The notes under the pieces: generated by a model | The model's input: only the letters and a program-made list of their open reading frames with translations | Told to the model about the DNA's origin: nothing | Databases searched by the model: none | Program-made: the position numbers and the translations under genes | Shown: in pieces, positions 17,558 through 27,544 of the stretch | Layout of the letters: every line of letters begins with the position of its first letter | How positions within the stretch are numbered: the stretch's first letter is position 1 | NCBI RefSeq assembly: GCF_018885265.1 | Contig: NZ_CP076538.1 | Span: 3,012,001-3,076,000, forward strand | Length of the DNA stretch: 64,000 bases | Reading direction: 5' to 3' | Origin: Amycolatopsis aidingensis | GTDB lineage: Bacteria > Actinomycetota > Actinomycetes > Mycobacteriales > Pseudonocardiaceae

Positions 17558-19093
17558 GTGCGTGATGGTGAATCCGGCGAAGGGCCGATCAGCCCGGGGG
17601 GCGTGGACGAGGGGCTCGCCCGCAGGCTCAAGGCGCTGGCCTGCACCGCCCCGCTGCACGACCTGGACGCGCGCAAGGCCAAGCTGGACTGGGCCGACGC
17701 CACGGTTTACCAGATGGCCGAGATCGCGCTGCACACGATCGACCAGGTCACCATCGCGATGGACTTCGACACCGGAGCCGACCACCAGCAGGTGATCAAC
17801 CGGCTGCAACCTTTCATCGCCGCGCAGGCCCCGCACCGGCACCCTGAGGAGCACCTGCGGGTGGCCCGCTGGGTGCTGGACAACCTGATCAACGTGGGTA
17901 CCGCGGACCGTGGCTTCCGCCGGGTGTACGGCAGCGTCGGCGTGGACGGTGCCTACCAGCGCCGGGCCTTCGACTTCAAGCTGCTGGTCGAACTGGTCGC
18001 CCCGGACGGCGAGGTGTATCTGCGGGCCAGCGACGAGGCGATCAACGTGCTGGTCGGCGCGCTGGACACCGATGTCGAGTCCGCGCAGATCGCCGCCGAG
18101 ATCAAGCTGGAGAACCTGATCAGCAGGGGCAGGCTGGCGGATGCCAAGCTGGCCGCCGAGCAGGCGCGCTACCGCACCGTGCAGTACGGCGAGACCCTGC
18201 GCGCGAAACTGGACGCGACCCGCCGCGACGTGCGCGCCGTGGACTGGGACCAGGAGATGCCCGAGCTACTGGACTCGGCGCTGTCCCATATCGAGTCCCG
18301 GTTCCGGGCGGAGAACGCCATCCTGCGCAACATCACCGCGGCCAGGGACGAGGCCGAGGACGCCGATCACAAGCGGCGGGCCGCCGAGCTGGTTGATATC
18401 GTCGCCGACTGCATCAGCAGGCACACCCGGCTGCAGTCCCGGTTGCAGGCCGCCGGGGCCACCTTCCGGGCCGAGCAGGACCGCCAGCAGTTCTCCGGCC
18501 CGCCGCGCAAGGCCACGGTGGACCTGTTCGGGCAGGTGCTGGTTCCCAGCTTGGAACTGCCGGTGGCCGAGGCGGTGCGCCCGGTGGAGTGCTTCTTCCA
18601 CGGGGCCTCCGGGCTGGCCGTGCCGACCGTGCCCGCGCTGCCGGCACTGGTGTCCCTGCTGTTGCGGCCCGCCCCGGAGCGGGACAAGCTGATCGGCGAG
18701 GTGCCGGAGCCGGAGCTGCTGCCCGCGGAGTCGGTGGACTACTACAGCGACGAGCAGTGGCGCCAGGCCGACGAACTGCTGCACCTGCCCGAGGTGCCGC
18801 GACGGCTGTCCGGGTTGCTCGCCGAGGCCAGGGAGATCGACCCCGAACTGGCCACCCTGGTGGCGCTGCGGGCCCTGCATGCCTACAGCCCCGAGGTGGG
18901 TGCCGCGGTCCGGCAGGGGGAGGAGCGGGCGCTGCTGGCGGTGGACGACGGCGTGCCGCTGGCCGACGAACGGTTCGGCGGGGCGGACCTGCTGCTGGTC
19001 TCGGCCCGGATCGACCGGGCAGGGGACGGGCCCGGGGAGACCGGTGGGGCCGGGGAGACCGGCGAGACCGACGAGGAGGTGGCACCGGCGTGA
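17558..19093 (+). CDS. Kleisin-like (MksF/JetA-like) subunit of an SMC-like complex
   Basis: A 511-residue, mostly helical soluble protein with no confident Pfam match that I know. Residues ~20-110 look like a winged-helix region (LDARKAKLDWADATVYQMAEIALHTIDQ), followed by long amphipathic helices (~170-300) and a globular C-terminal half ending in a Gly/Glu/Thr-rich acidic tail. This N-terminal winged helix plus helical linker plan is that of MukF/MksF and Wadjet JetA kleisins. It is the first gene of a three-gene operon; its TGA overlaps the next start as GTGA. By position and layout it should bridge the head domains of the 1496-aa ATPase. The assignment rests on context and architecture, not on sequence motifs. 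Confidence 0.5.
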   Translation: MRDGESGEGPISPGGVDEGLARRLKALACTAPLHDLDARKAKLDWADATVYQMAEIALHTIDQVTIAMDFDTGADHQQVINRLQPFIAAQAPHRHPEEHLRVARWVLDNLINVGTADRGFRRVYGSVGVDGAYQRRAFDFKLLVELVAPDGEVYLRASDEAINVLVGALDTDVESAQIAAEIKLENLISRGRLADAKLAAEQARYRTVQYGETLRAKLDATRRDVRAVDWDQEMPELLDSALSHIESRFRAENAILRNITAARDEAEDADHKRRAAELVDIVADCISRHTRLQSRLQAAGATFRAEQDRQQFSGPPRKATVDLFGQVLVPSLELPVAEAVRPVECFFHGASGLAVPTVPALPALVSLLLRPAPERDKLIGEVPEPELLPAESVDYYSDEQWRQADELLHLPEVPRRLSGLLAEAREIDPELATLVALRALHAYSPEVGAAVRQGEERALLAVDDGVPLADERFGGADLLLVSARIDRAGDGPGETGGAGETGETDEEVAPA

Positions 19094-19878
19094 AGAACGT
19101 CGACGTGGAGGCGGCCGCGCGGCTGATCTCCTTCGGCATGCGGCCCAAGCAGCTGCCCTCGCGGGACGTGACCTATGCCGACCTGGTCCGCCGCTACGCC
19201 GAGGACAGCGCGTTCAAGCAGCTCACGCATTCCGTCGCGGCCGGGCTCGGCCTGATGGTGCTCGATGTCAGCACGCAGGCGGGTGCGGTGCTGGCGGCGA
19301 CCGACGAGTCCGTCTTCGAGATCAAGATGGACAGCTACGCCCGGCAGAGCAAGATCCGCGAGCGCAGGGAGACCGAGAAGGTGCTGCACGGGCTGGTGCA
19401 CCTTGCCACCGCGGCCCTCGGCTTCCCCCGCCCGGATGACCTCGCCAACGACACCTACATCGGGCGGGTCAGCGTGGAGCAGGTCGACTCGGTGGTGCGG
19501 GAGGCCTGCCGCATCCTGGACGAACGGGCGGCCAAGGCCGAGGCGAACAACGACCCGCTCGCCGACGCCCCCGAGCTGGAGCAGGCGTGGCGGGCCTATG
19601 CGCGCAGGCCGGCCGCGGCCGCGACGAAGGACGGCAGGCTGGCCGCGGACACCACCCGCGGGATGGTCTCGCGCGCCCTGCGGTTCCTCGCCGAGCAGGG
19701 CTTCCTGGTGCAGGTCAACGCCGAGCAGGGCGGCACCTACCGCACCACCCCGCGCTACCAGGTGCAGGTGCGGGAACTGGCCGCGGACAGCGCCTTCACG
19801 GAACTGCTCGACCTCGGCGTGGTCTCGGTCGGCGAGACGGGCGGCACCCTGCGGCCCACCATTTCGGAGACTCTGTAG
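19090..19878 (+). CDS. Winged-helix KITE-like (MksE/JetB-like) subunit
   Basis: A 262-residue soluble protein. Features include VTYADLVRRYAEDSAFKQLTHSVAAGLGLMVL, a C-terminal winged-helix segment TTRGMVSRALRFLAEQGFLVQVNAEQGGTYRTTPRYQVQVRELA split over several strands, and SAFTELLDLGVVSV at the end. This layout, about 200-260 residues with tandem winged helices, matches MukE/MksE and JetB (DUF4194-type) accessory proteins that bind the kleisin. Start GTG 19090 overlaps the upstream stop. The ATPase gene follows 13 bp downstream with its own AGGGGA ribosome-binding site. Function is inferred from operon context. Confidence 0.5.
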   Translation: MKNVDVEAAARLISFGMRPKQLPSRDVTYADLVRRYAEDSAFKQLTHSVAAGLGLMVLDVSTQAGAVLAATDESVFEIKMDSYARQSKIRERRETEKVLHGLVHLATAALGFPRPDDLANDTYIGRVSVEQVDSVVREACRILDERAAKAEANNDPLADAPELEQAWRAYARRPAAAATKDGRLAADTTRGMVSRALRFLAEQGFLVQVNAEQGGTYRTTPRYQVQVRELAADSAFTELLDLGVVSVGETGGTLRPTISETL

Positions 19879-19891
19879 GGGTAGGGGATCG

Positions 19892-22800
19892 ATGTACGAG
19901 CTTTCCCGGGTCCGGCTGCATTCCGTCGGCCCGGCCGGCGCGCGGTACCAGGATGTGGTGCTCGACCTCAGCGGGGTCGGCCCGGTGGTGCGGGCACCGA
20001 CCCAGGACGCGCTGTTCAGTGCCGGGATCCACGCCGCGGAACAGGGCCTCCCCCGGCGTCCCTCCCCGGCCAGCGTGCTGTTCCTTGAGAACGGTGGCGG
20101 GAAGTCCGTCCTGATCAAGCTGATCTTCTCGGTGATGCTGCCCGGCCGTAGGCAGGTGGTCGGTACCACCAGCACCCGGGTGCTGGAGAAGTTCGTCGGC
20201 GCCAAGGACGTCTCGCATGTGGTGCTGGAGTGGCAGCACACCGAGACCGGCCGCAGGCTGATCACCGGCAAGGTCTCGGAATGGCGCGGGCACGTGGTCT
20301 CCGCCGACCCGGCCAACCTCGCCGACGCCTGGTTCTGCTTCCGGCCGAGCACCTCCCTGGACCTGGAGTCCCTGCCGCTGACCGAGGACGGCAGGCTGCT
20401 GACCATGTCCGCCTTCCAGGAGAAGCTGGACGAGGGGCACCGCGCGGAACCGGAGCTGGAGCTGTTCTGGACCCGCAGGCACCACGAATGGACCGAGAAG
20501 CTGGACCTGCTCGGCCTGGACACCGAGCTGTTCCGGTACCAGCGCGCGATGAACGCGGGGGAGGGCGAGGCCGCCGACGCCTTCGCGTTCGGCACCGACG
20601 GCGCCTTCGTCGACTTCCTGCTGAAGGCCGTGATCTCCGAGGACGACCCGCGCGACCTGGCCGAGGTGCTGCGCAGCTACGCGGATAACCTCAGCCAGCG
20701 CGGGGAACTGCTCGCCGAGCGCGATTTCGTCGCCGGGGCACTGGAACTGCTCGAGCCGCTGTCCGAGGAGGAGTCGCTGGCCGCGGCCTCAAGGAAGCTG
20801 GCGGCGACCGCCCGTTCGGCGGCGCAGTCCTTCGCCGCCTCGGTCGCCGCGCGGCACCGGATCGAGGCCGAGCGGCTGGACGGGCTGCGCGCACATGTGG
20901 ACGAGGCCAGGACGGCGGAGAAGCTCGCCGAGGGCGATCACCGCAGGCAGGCCGCTGTGGTCGCGGAACTGCGCCGGGCGGTTGCCGAACTGCGGCTGGC
21001 CGAGGCCGTGCGGACCAAGGAGAACCTGGACACCGAGCTGGCGCAGGCCCGGACGAGTGCGCGGGCATGGCGGGAGACCGAGACCGTGCTCGGCCAGCTG
21101 AACGCCGTGCGCAGGGCGGCGGACATCCGGGAACTGGTCGGGGAACGGGAACAGACCGCGAAACCCGCGCTGGAGGCCAAGAACGCGGCGGCCACCGCGC
21201 TGGCCCGTGGGCTGCTGGCGCTGGCGGCGCAGGCCGAGGAGCAGGCCGGGGCCGCGCAGGAGCGGGCGGCCGCCGCGCATGCCGAGGCTGCCGCCGCGCA
21301 GTCGACCAGGGACGAGGCGACCTCCACCGCCGCCACCCAGCGGGCCGGTGCCGCGCAGCTCACCGAACGGCTGGAGGAGATCAGGTCCGAGATCCGCACC
21401 CACGTACGGGACGGCCTGCTCGCCGAGGACACCGAGGTCGCCACCGCCGCCCAGCGGGCCCGCACCGAGGCGGAGACCATGGCAAGGGAGGCCGCCGCGG
21501 GGGAGACCGAGCTGGAAGGTCTCGGTGAGGAGCTGGCCGAGGCGCAGGCCGCAGCGCAGGCGGCCGGGCACCGGGTGAGCACCGCGCAGGACCGGGCCGA
21601 ACGCGCCTCCGCCGAGCTGGACAAGGCGCACCGGCGCACCGACAGCCTCGCCGCCCAGCCCCGGCTGGCCGAACTGCTTGGCGGGGACTCGGTGCGGCCG
21701 GAGACCGACGCCCCCGCCCTGCTCACCCGGCTGCGCGAAGCCCGCGCGGAGGCCGAGCGGGAGCGGATGGCGCTGCGCATGGCCGAGCAGGTCGACGAGC
21801 GGGCGCTCGGCGCGCTGGGCAGCGGCGGCCTGCTGCCCGCGCCGCCGGAGGTGCAGTCGGTCCTGGACGTGCTGGAACAGGCCGGGATCCCCGCCTGGTC
21901 CGGCTGGCGCTATTTGTCCACATTGGATCGATCCGAGCGGGAGCTGGCGTTGCAGCGGTTCCCGCACCTGGTCGGCGGCGTGCTGCTGAACGACCCCGCG
22001 GCGCTGCCAAGGGCCGAGGCCGCTCTGGCCGAGGCCAAGCTGCTGCCCAGCGTGCTGCTCGCGGTCGGCACCACCGCGTCCGTGCGGGCCGGGGACGGCG
22101 CGACCCCGGCGGGCCTTGAGTTCCTCGTGCCGCCCAACCCGGCGATGTACGACGAGGAGGCGGCCGACGCCGAACGGGAGGCAATCGCGGCCCGGCACTC
22201 CCGCAGGCAGAAGCAGCTGGAGGCGCTGTCAGCGGCGATCGAGTCCGACGCCGCGCTGGAATGGAAGCTCACCACCTGGCGGGAGGACTACCCGGCCGGC
22301 GCGCTGGGGCGGCTGGCCGAGGAAGCCGAGGACGCGGCGGGCGAGCTCACCGAGGCACGGGCGGCGCAGGAGCGGGCCGGCACGCTGGCCGAGGAGCTGA
22401 CCGCGAAGCGGGCGCGCCTGCGCGAGGAGCTGCCGCGGCGCCGGGACACGGCCAGGCAGGCCGAGGAGCGGGCCCGCATCCTGGCCGAGCTGGCCGACCG
22501 GGCCGCCCGCATCCCGGAATGGACCGACGCCGCGGCCAGGGCACGGGAAACCACCGCGCGCGCCGAGGCCGACGCCGAGGAAGCCGCCGCACGGGCGGAG
22601 CGGCTGCGCGCCGAGGCCGCGGAGGAACAGCGCACCGCCGACGGGCACCGCCGCACCGTCAGCAACGCCCGCGCCGAACTGGCCGAGGTCCCCGGCGGGG
22701 GCTCGGTCTCCGCCACGGACCCGGTGCCGTCCGAACCGGTGGACGCGCTGCGCCGCGCCTTCGTCTCGGCCAGTGAGGCCTACGCCAAGGTCGAGGTCGG

Positions 22801-24382
22801 CAGCGATCTGCGGGCTGAGCTGGAGCAGGCGGAGGCCGCCGAGTCCGCGGCGCGGGCGGCCATGGAGGCGCTCGATCCGCAGATCCGGGAGCGCGCTGGC
22901 GAGCTGCTGGAGACCGCGGACGGGGCCGACGCCGCCACCAGGGCGGCCGCGCAGGCCAGGGCCGAGCGTGCGGTGTCCGCGCTGGAAGCCGAGCAGGGCG
23001 AGGCGATCGGCCTGGTCGCCACCCGCAGGGCCGAGCTCGAGCAGTTGCCGAAACACCCCTCCGCGCTGGACGGGCAGAGCAGGCCGACCGAAGTGGAGCA
23101 GGGCGTCGAGCTGATCGAGGCCGCGGCCGAGGAGGCCGACACGGCGGCACGGGCATGGGAACAGGCCCAGGCGCGGCGCGCCGAGGCGGAGTACGTGCTG
23201 GACAACGCGCAGTCCGCGGCCTCCGGCTTCCGGGTGCTCGCCGAGTCCCTTGCGCACCTGGTGCCCAGGGGCGAGGAGGAGCCCGCGGAGGTCTTCGCAG
23301 GGGACGTGGACGCGGCGCAGGCCAGGCACAGCAAGCTGAACAGCGAGCTGAGCAGCGCGGAGGAGGCGCAGGAGAAGGCGCAGGCGCGGGTGCGTGCCGC
23401 GGCCGACGCCCTGGCGCAGTACGCCACCGAGAAGCGGTTCGAGCACCTGACCAGCCCGGTTCGCCAGCAGATCATCTCGGTGAAGCGGGACAGCCTGCCT
23501 GCCAGCGCGGGGGAGTGGACCGCCGCGCTGCGCCCCCGGCTGCGTACGCTCACCGACGACCTCGCGCAGATCGACCGGCACCGGTCCGGGATCGTGGCCA
23601 GGTTGCAGGGGATGGTCGAGGGCGCGCTGCGGATGCTGCGCTCGGCGCAGCGGCTGTCCCGGCTGCCCGAGGGGCTCGGCGACTGGTCCGGCCAGGAGTT
23701 CCTGCGAATCCGGTTCACCGATCCGGACGACAGCACCCTGGGCGCCGCACTCGGTGAGGTGGTCGACGAGGCGGCGATCGGCAAGACCGGCGATGGCCGC
23801 GAGGTGAAGCGGGACGGGATGTCCCTGCTGCTGCGCGGGGTGCACGCCGCGGTGCCGAAGGGCTTCCGGGTGGACATGCTGAAGCCGGACTCGGTGCTGC
23901 GGACCGAGCGCCAGCGGGTGTCGGAGATCAGGGACGTCTTCTCCGGCGGCCAGCAGCTCACCGCGGCGATCATCCTGTACTGCACCCTGGCCGCGCTGCG
24001 CGCCAACAACCGGGGCAAGCGGCAACTGCGGCATTCCGGCGTGCTGTTCCTGGACAACCCGATCGGCCGCGCATCCGCGGGCTACCTGCTGGAGCTGCAG
24101 CGAGTGGTGGCCAGTGCCCTCGGTGTGCAGCTGATCTACACCACCGGGCTGTTCGACGCGGGCGCGCTGAGCGAGTTCCCGCTGATCATCCGCCTGCGCA
24201 ACGACGCCGACCTGCGCGCGGGCCGCAAGTACCTCTCGGTGGACGCGACCATCCGCGGCCAGCTGGACGAACTCGGCGAGGCCGACGAGACCGCCAGGGT
24301 GTCGGCCACTCGCCTGTTCAGCAAGCCAGGGGACGCCCCCGAGCCGGACCCCGACCCCGAACCCGCCGCTGGCCGGGTTTAG
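19892..24382 (+). CDS. SMC-like coiled-coil ATPase (MksB/JetC-like)
   Basis: A 1496-residue protein with the order head, coil, hinge, coil, head. The N-terminal half-head has LFLENGGGKSVLIKL with the Walker A GGGKS at residues 68-72; the first P-loop Gly is Leu. Ala/Glu/Arg-rich coiled coils span roughly 270-640 and 770-1250, and a globular hinge-like segment lies at ~650-760 (VLEQAGIPAWSGWRYL, FPHLVGGVLLNDP). The C-terminal half-head has the ABC signature FSGGQ (1350-1354) and Walker B VLFLDNP (Asp1388-Asn1389), with Asn where Glu is usual. It resembles condensin-type MukB/MksB/JetC. Operon context supports a loop-extruding or DNA-clamping complex. No JetD-like nuclease is adjacent; the next gene is a convergent LysE transporter whose stop codon overlaps this one. 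Confidence 0.7.
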   Translation: MYELSRVRLHSVGPAGARYQDVVLDLSGVGPVVRAPTQDALFSAGIHAAEQGLPRRPSPASVLFLENGGGKSVLIKLIFSVMLPGRRQVVGTTSTRVLEKFVGAKDVSHVVLEWQHTETGRRLITGKVSEWRGHVVSADPANLADAWFCFRPSTSLDLESLPLTEDGRLLTMSAFQEKLDEGHRAEPELELFWTRRHHEWTEKLDLLGLDTELFRYQRAMNAGEGEAADAFAFGTDGAFVDFLLKAVISEDDPRDLAEVLRSYADNLSQRGELLAERDFVAGALELLEPLSEEESLAAASRKLAATARSAAQSFAASVAARHRIEAERLDGLRAHVDEARTAEKLAEGDHRRQAAVVAELRRAVAELRLAEAVRTKENLDTELAQARTSARAWRETETVLGQLNAVRRAADIRELVGEREQTAKPALEAKNAAATALARGLLALAAQAEEQAGAAQERAAAAHAEAAAAQSTRDEATSTAATQRAGAAQLTERLEEIRSEIRTHVRDGLLAEDTEVATAAQRARTEAETMAREAAAGETELEGLGEELAEAQAAAQAAGHRVSTAQDRAERASAELDKAHRRTDSLAAQPRLAELLGGDSVRPETDAPALLTRLREARAEAERERMALRMAEQVDERALGALGSGGLLPAPPEVQSVLDVLEQAGIPAWSGWRYLSTLDRSERELALQRFPHLVGGVLLNDPAALPRAEAALAEAKLLPSVLLAVGTTASVRAGDGATPAGLEFLVPPNPAMYDEEAADAEREAIAARHSRRQKQLEALSAAIESDAALEWKLTTWREDYPAGALGRLAEEAEDAAGELTEARAAQERAGTLAEELTAKRARLREELPRRRDTARQAEERARILAELADRAARIPEWTDAAARARETTARAEADAEEAAARAERLRAEAAEEQRTADGHRRTVSNARAELAEVPGGGSVSATDPVPSEPVDALRRAFVSASEAYAKVEVGSDLRAELEQAEAAESAARAAMEALDPQIRERAGELLETADGADAATRAAAQARAERAVSALEAEQGEAIGLVATRRAELEQLPKHPSALDGQSRPTEVEQGVELIEAAAEEADTAARAWEQAQARRAEAEYVLDNAQSAASGFRVLAESLAHLVPRGEEEPAEVFAGDVDAAQARHSKLNSELSSAEEAQEKAQARVRAAADALAQYATEKRFEHLTSPVRQQIISVKRDSLPASAGEWTAALRPRLRTLTDDLAQIDRHRSGIVARLQGMVEGALRMLRSAQRLSRLPEGLGDWSGQEFLRIRFTDPDDSTLGAALGEVVDEAAIGKTGDGREVKRDGMSLLLRGVHAAVPKGFRVDMLKPDSVLRTERQRVSEIRDVFSGGQQLTAAIILYCTLAALRANNRGKRQLRHSGVLFLDNPIGRASAGYLLELQRVVASALGVQLIYTTGLFDAGALSEFPLIIRLRNDADLRAGRKYLSVDATIRGQLDELGEADETARVSATRLFSKPGDAPEPDPDPEPAAGRV

Positions 24383-25023
24383 TCCTTGCGACCGGTGACC
24401 GCCAGGCTGGCGCCGAGGCCGATCATCACGAACCCGCCGGTGCCGCCGATCAGCGCGAGCCTGCGCGGGGAGCGGGCGAACCACTCGCGCGCCGTGCCCG
24501 CCAGCAGTGCCCAGCTGCCGTCCAGCACCAGCGCGATGGCCGGCAGCAGGATCCCGAGCAGCATCATCTGGACCGGCACCGACCCGGCCGTGTGGTCGAC
24601 GAACTGCGGCAGCACCGCGGCAAGGAAGACGATCGACTTCGGATTGGCGAAGCCCACCACGAGCCCGTCCCTGATCACCCGCAGTGGCCGGGCGGTGCTC
24701 GCGGTGACCGCGGTGTGCACCGCGTCGGCCAGCGCGCGCCGGTGCCGGACCGCCTGCACCCCGAGGTAGACCAGGTAGGCCGCACCCACCAGTTTCACCA
24801 CGGTGAACGCGGTCGCCGACCGCTCGACCACCGCGCCCAGCCCCAGCGCCACCGCGATGACCTGCAGGTAGACCCCGGTCGCGTTGCCGACCACGGTCAG
24901 CAGCGCGGCCCGTCGCCCGGCCGCGAGCGCCCTGCTCACCACGAACAGCACGCTCGGCCCCGGGATCACCACCATGACGAAGGTCAGCACGGCGAACGCC
25001 GCCACTTGGCTCGTCGACACCAT
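24379..25023 (-). CDS. LysE-family amino-acid exporter
   Basis: A 214-residue membrane protein with six predicted helices. The N-terminal FAVLTFVMVVIPGPSVLFVVSRALAAGRRAAL carries the LysE/RhtB-family PGP motif, and GFANPKSIVFLAAVLPQF is the second family signature in the middle. It should export an amino acid or small polar metabolite. ATG 25023. It is convergent with the SMC-like gene; their stop codons share TTAG at 24379-24382, so there is no room for a terminator between them. Its 5' side faces an intergenic repeat and the divergent HTH_42 gene. Confidence 0.9.
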   Translation of the reverse strand: MVSTSQVAAFAVLTFVMVVIPGPSVLFVVSRALAAGRRAALLTVVGNATGVYLQVIAVALGLGAVVERSATAFTVVKLVGAAYLVYLGVQAVRHRRALADAVHTAVTASTARPLRVIRDGLVVGFANPKSIVFLAAVLPQFVDHTAGSVPVQMMLLGILLPAIALVLDGSWALLAGTAREWFARSPRRLALIGGTGGFVMIGLGASLAVTGRKD

Positions 25024-25084
25024 GCCGCCGACCCTAGAGCCCCGCCGCCCCAGCACGTACCCCTTTATCCCGCCGCGAAGGCCG

Positions 25085-25159
25085 TGAACGTGGCGTTCAG
25101 GGCACTCAATGTCCCAATCGTGCCGTTCGCGACTTCCAACGTCCCGAAAGCCACGTTCA
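25085..25159. repeat. Intergenic palindromic repeat element (TGAACGTGGC/GCCACGTTCA)
   Basis: A perfect 10-bp inverted repeat, TGAACGTGGC (25085-25094) and GCCACGTTCA (25150-25159), encloses related segments (CAATGTCCC and CAACGTCCC). It lies between divergent lysE and the HTH_42 gene, in DNA slightly less GC-rich than its surroundings. It looks like the palindromic intergenic repeats I associate with Amycolatopsis-type genomes; only one copy occurs in this window, so the repeat nature is inferred. Confidence 0.4.
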
Positions 25160-25194
25160 GCCTGGGTGTCGGGGCGGGGTGCTAGAAGGTAGGG

Positions 25195-26382
25195 GTGACT
25201 CGGCGGATGGACGTACGGCAGCGCAGGGCCCGGCTCGGCACGCGGCACCTGCTGGCAGGCGGCGGGACCGCGGGGCGGCCCGAGGAGGTGGCCGAGGCGA
25301 TGGTCGCGCTGCACGCCACCGACCCGGCCACGGTGCACCTGTCCGTCGCCGCCCGCTCGGCCGAGCCCGGGGTCGCGCATACCGAGCGGGCCCTGTACGC
25401 CGACCGCACGCTGCTGCGGATGCTCGGCATGCGGCGCACCATGTTCGTCGTGCCCACCGAGCTCGCCCCGGTGGTGCAGGCCGCCTGCACCACCGAGGTC
25501 GCGCGCAAGCAGCGCAGGCTCCTGGTCCAGCACCTCGGCACGCAGGGCTACCCGGAGAACGTGCCGGACCCGGACACCTGGCTGACCGAGGTGGCCGAGG
25601 CCACCGAGCGGGCGCTGGCGGCCCGGGGCGTCGCGACCGCGCAGCAGCTGGCCGAGGACGAGCCGAGGTTGCGGCAGCAGCTGCTGATGTCGCCGGGCAA
25701 GCCCTACGCGGCCACCCCGAACATCACCAGCAGGGTGCTGTTCCAGCTGGCCGCGGAGGGCCGGATCGTGCGCGGCCGCCCACGCGGGTCCTGGCTGAGC
25801 AGCCAGTACGAGTGGTCCCCCATGGCGGGCTGGCTGCCCGGCGGACTCGCCGGCATGGCCGAACACGAGGCCAGGGTCGAGCTGGCCCGCCGCTGGCTGC
25901 ACGCCTACGGCCCCGCCCCGGTCGGCGACCTGCGCTGGTGGACCGGCTGGACGGTGGGCCAGACCAAGAAGGTGCTGGCGGAGATCGGTCCCGCGGAGGT
26001 CGACCTGGACGGCACCCCGGGGGTGGTGCTGCCGGAGGACCTCGAGCCGGTGCCCGCCCCGCGGCCCTGGGTCGCGCTGCTGCCCGAGCTCGATCCGACG
26101 CCGATGGGCTGGTCCGAGCGCGGCTGGTTCCTCGGCGAGCACGGACCTGCGCTGTTCGACCGCAACGGCAACATCGGGCCAACGGTCTGGGCTGACGGCC
26201 GGATCGTCGGCGGCTGGACCCAGCGCGCCGACGGCGAGGTCGTGCACCGGCTGCTGGAGGACATCGGCGCCGAGGCCGGCGCGGCGGTGGCGGCCGAGGC
26301 GGACCGGTTGCGGGAGTGGTTCGGCGAGGTCCGGTTGGTCCCAAGGTTCCGCACACCACTGGAGCGCGAGCTGGCATCTTGA
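25195..26382 (+). CDS. HTH_42-family winged-helix DNA-binding protein (AlkX/YcaQ-like)
   Basis: A 395-residue protein of the winged-helix superfamily that includes the DNA glycosylases AlkZ and YcaQ. Landmarks are AEAMVALHATDPATVHLSVAARS (~30-55), LRMLGMRRTMFVVPTEL, the middle WWTGW segment after LARRWLHAYGPAPVGDLR, and the C-terminal PTPMGWSERGWFL and VWADGRIVGGW. The position that holds the catalytic Q-x-Q or Q-x-D in AlkZ/YcaQ reads H-A-T here, so glycosylase activity is doubtful. GTG start at 25195; TAGAAG at 25183-25188 with six bases between suggests a leaderless transcript. It sits alone before the glycolytic operon. Confidence 0.8.
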   Translation: MTRRMDVRQRRARLGTRHLLAGGGTAGRPEEVAEAMVALHATDPATVHLSVAARSAEPGVAHTERALYADRTLLRMLGMRRTMFVVPTELAPVVQAACTTEVARKQRRLLVQHLGTQGYPENVPDPDTWLTEVAEATERALAARGVATAQQLAEDEPRLRQQLLMSPGKPYAATPNITSRVLFQLAAEGRIVRGRPRGSWLSSQYEWSPMAGWLPGGLAGMAEHEARVELARRWLHAYGPAPVGDLRWWTGWTVGQTKKVLAEIGPAEVDLDGTPGVVLPEDLEPVPAPRPWVALLPELDPTPMGWSERGWFLGEHGPALFDRNGNIGPTVWADGRIVGGWTQRADGEVVHRLLEDIGAEAGAAVAAEADRLREWFGEVRLVPRFRTPLERELAS

Positions 26383-26395
26383 TCGATTCGCCTGA

Positions 26396-27541
<1,146 letters not shown>

Positions 27542-27544
27542 GCG

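Noticed and set aside
17558-24382. Calling the SMC-like operon a complete Wadjet defence system
   Set aside because: The JetD/MksG nuclease gene is missing and no other defence genes are adjacent; only a relation to MksBEF/JetABC is supported.
22229-24484. A 751-codon minus-strand frame opposite the SMC-like gene
   Set aside because: Antisense shadow of Ala/Glu/Arg-rich coiled-coil coding DNA; no start region or conserved motif.
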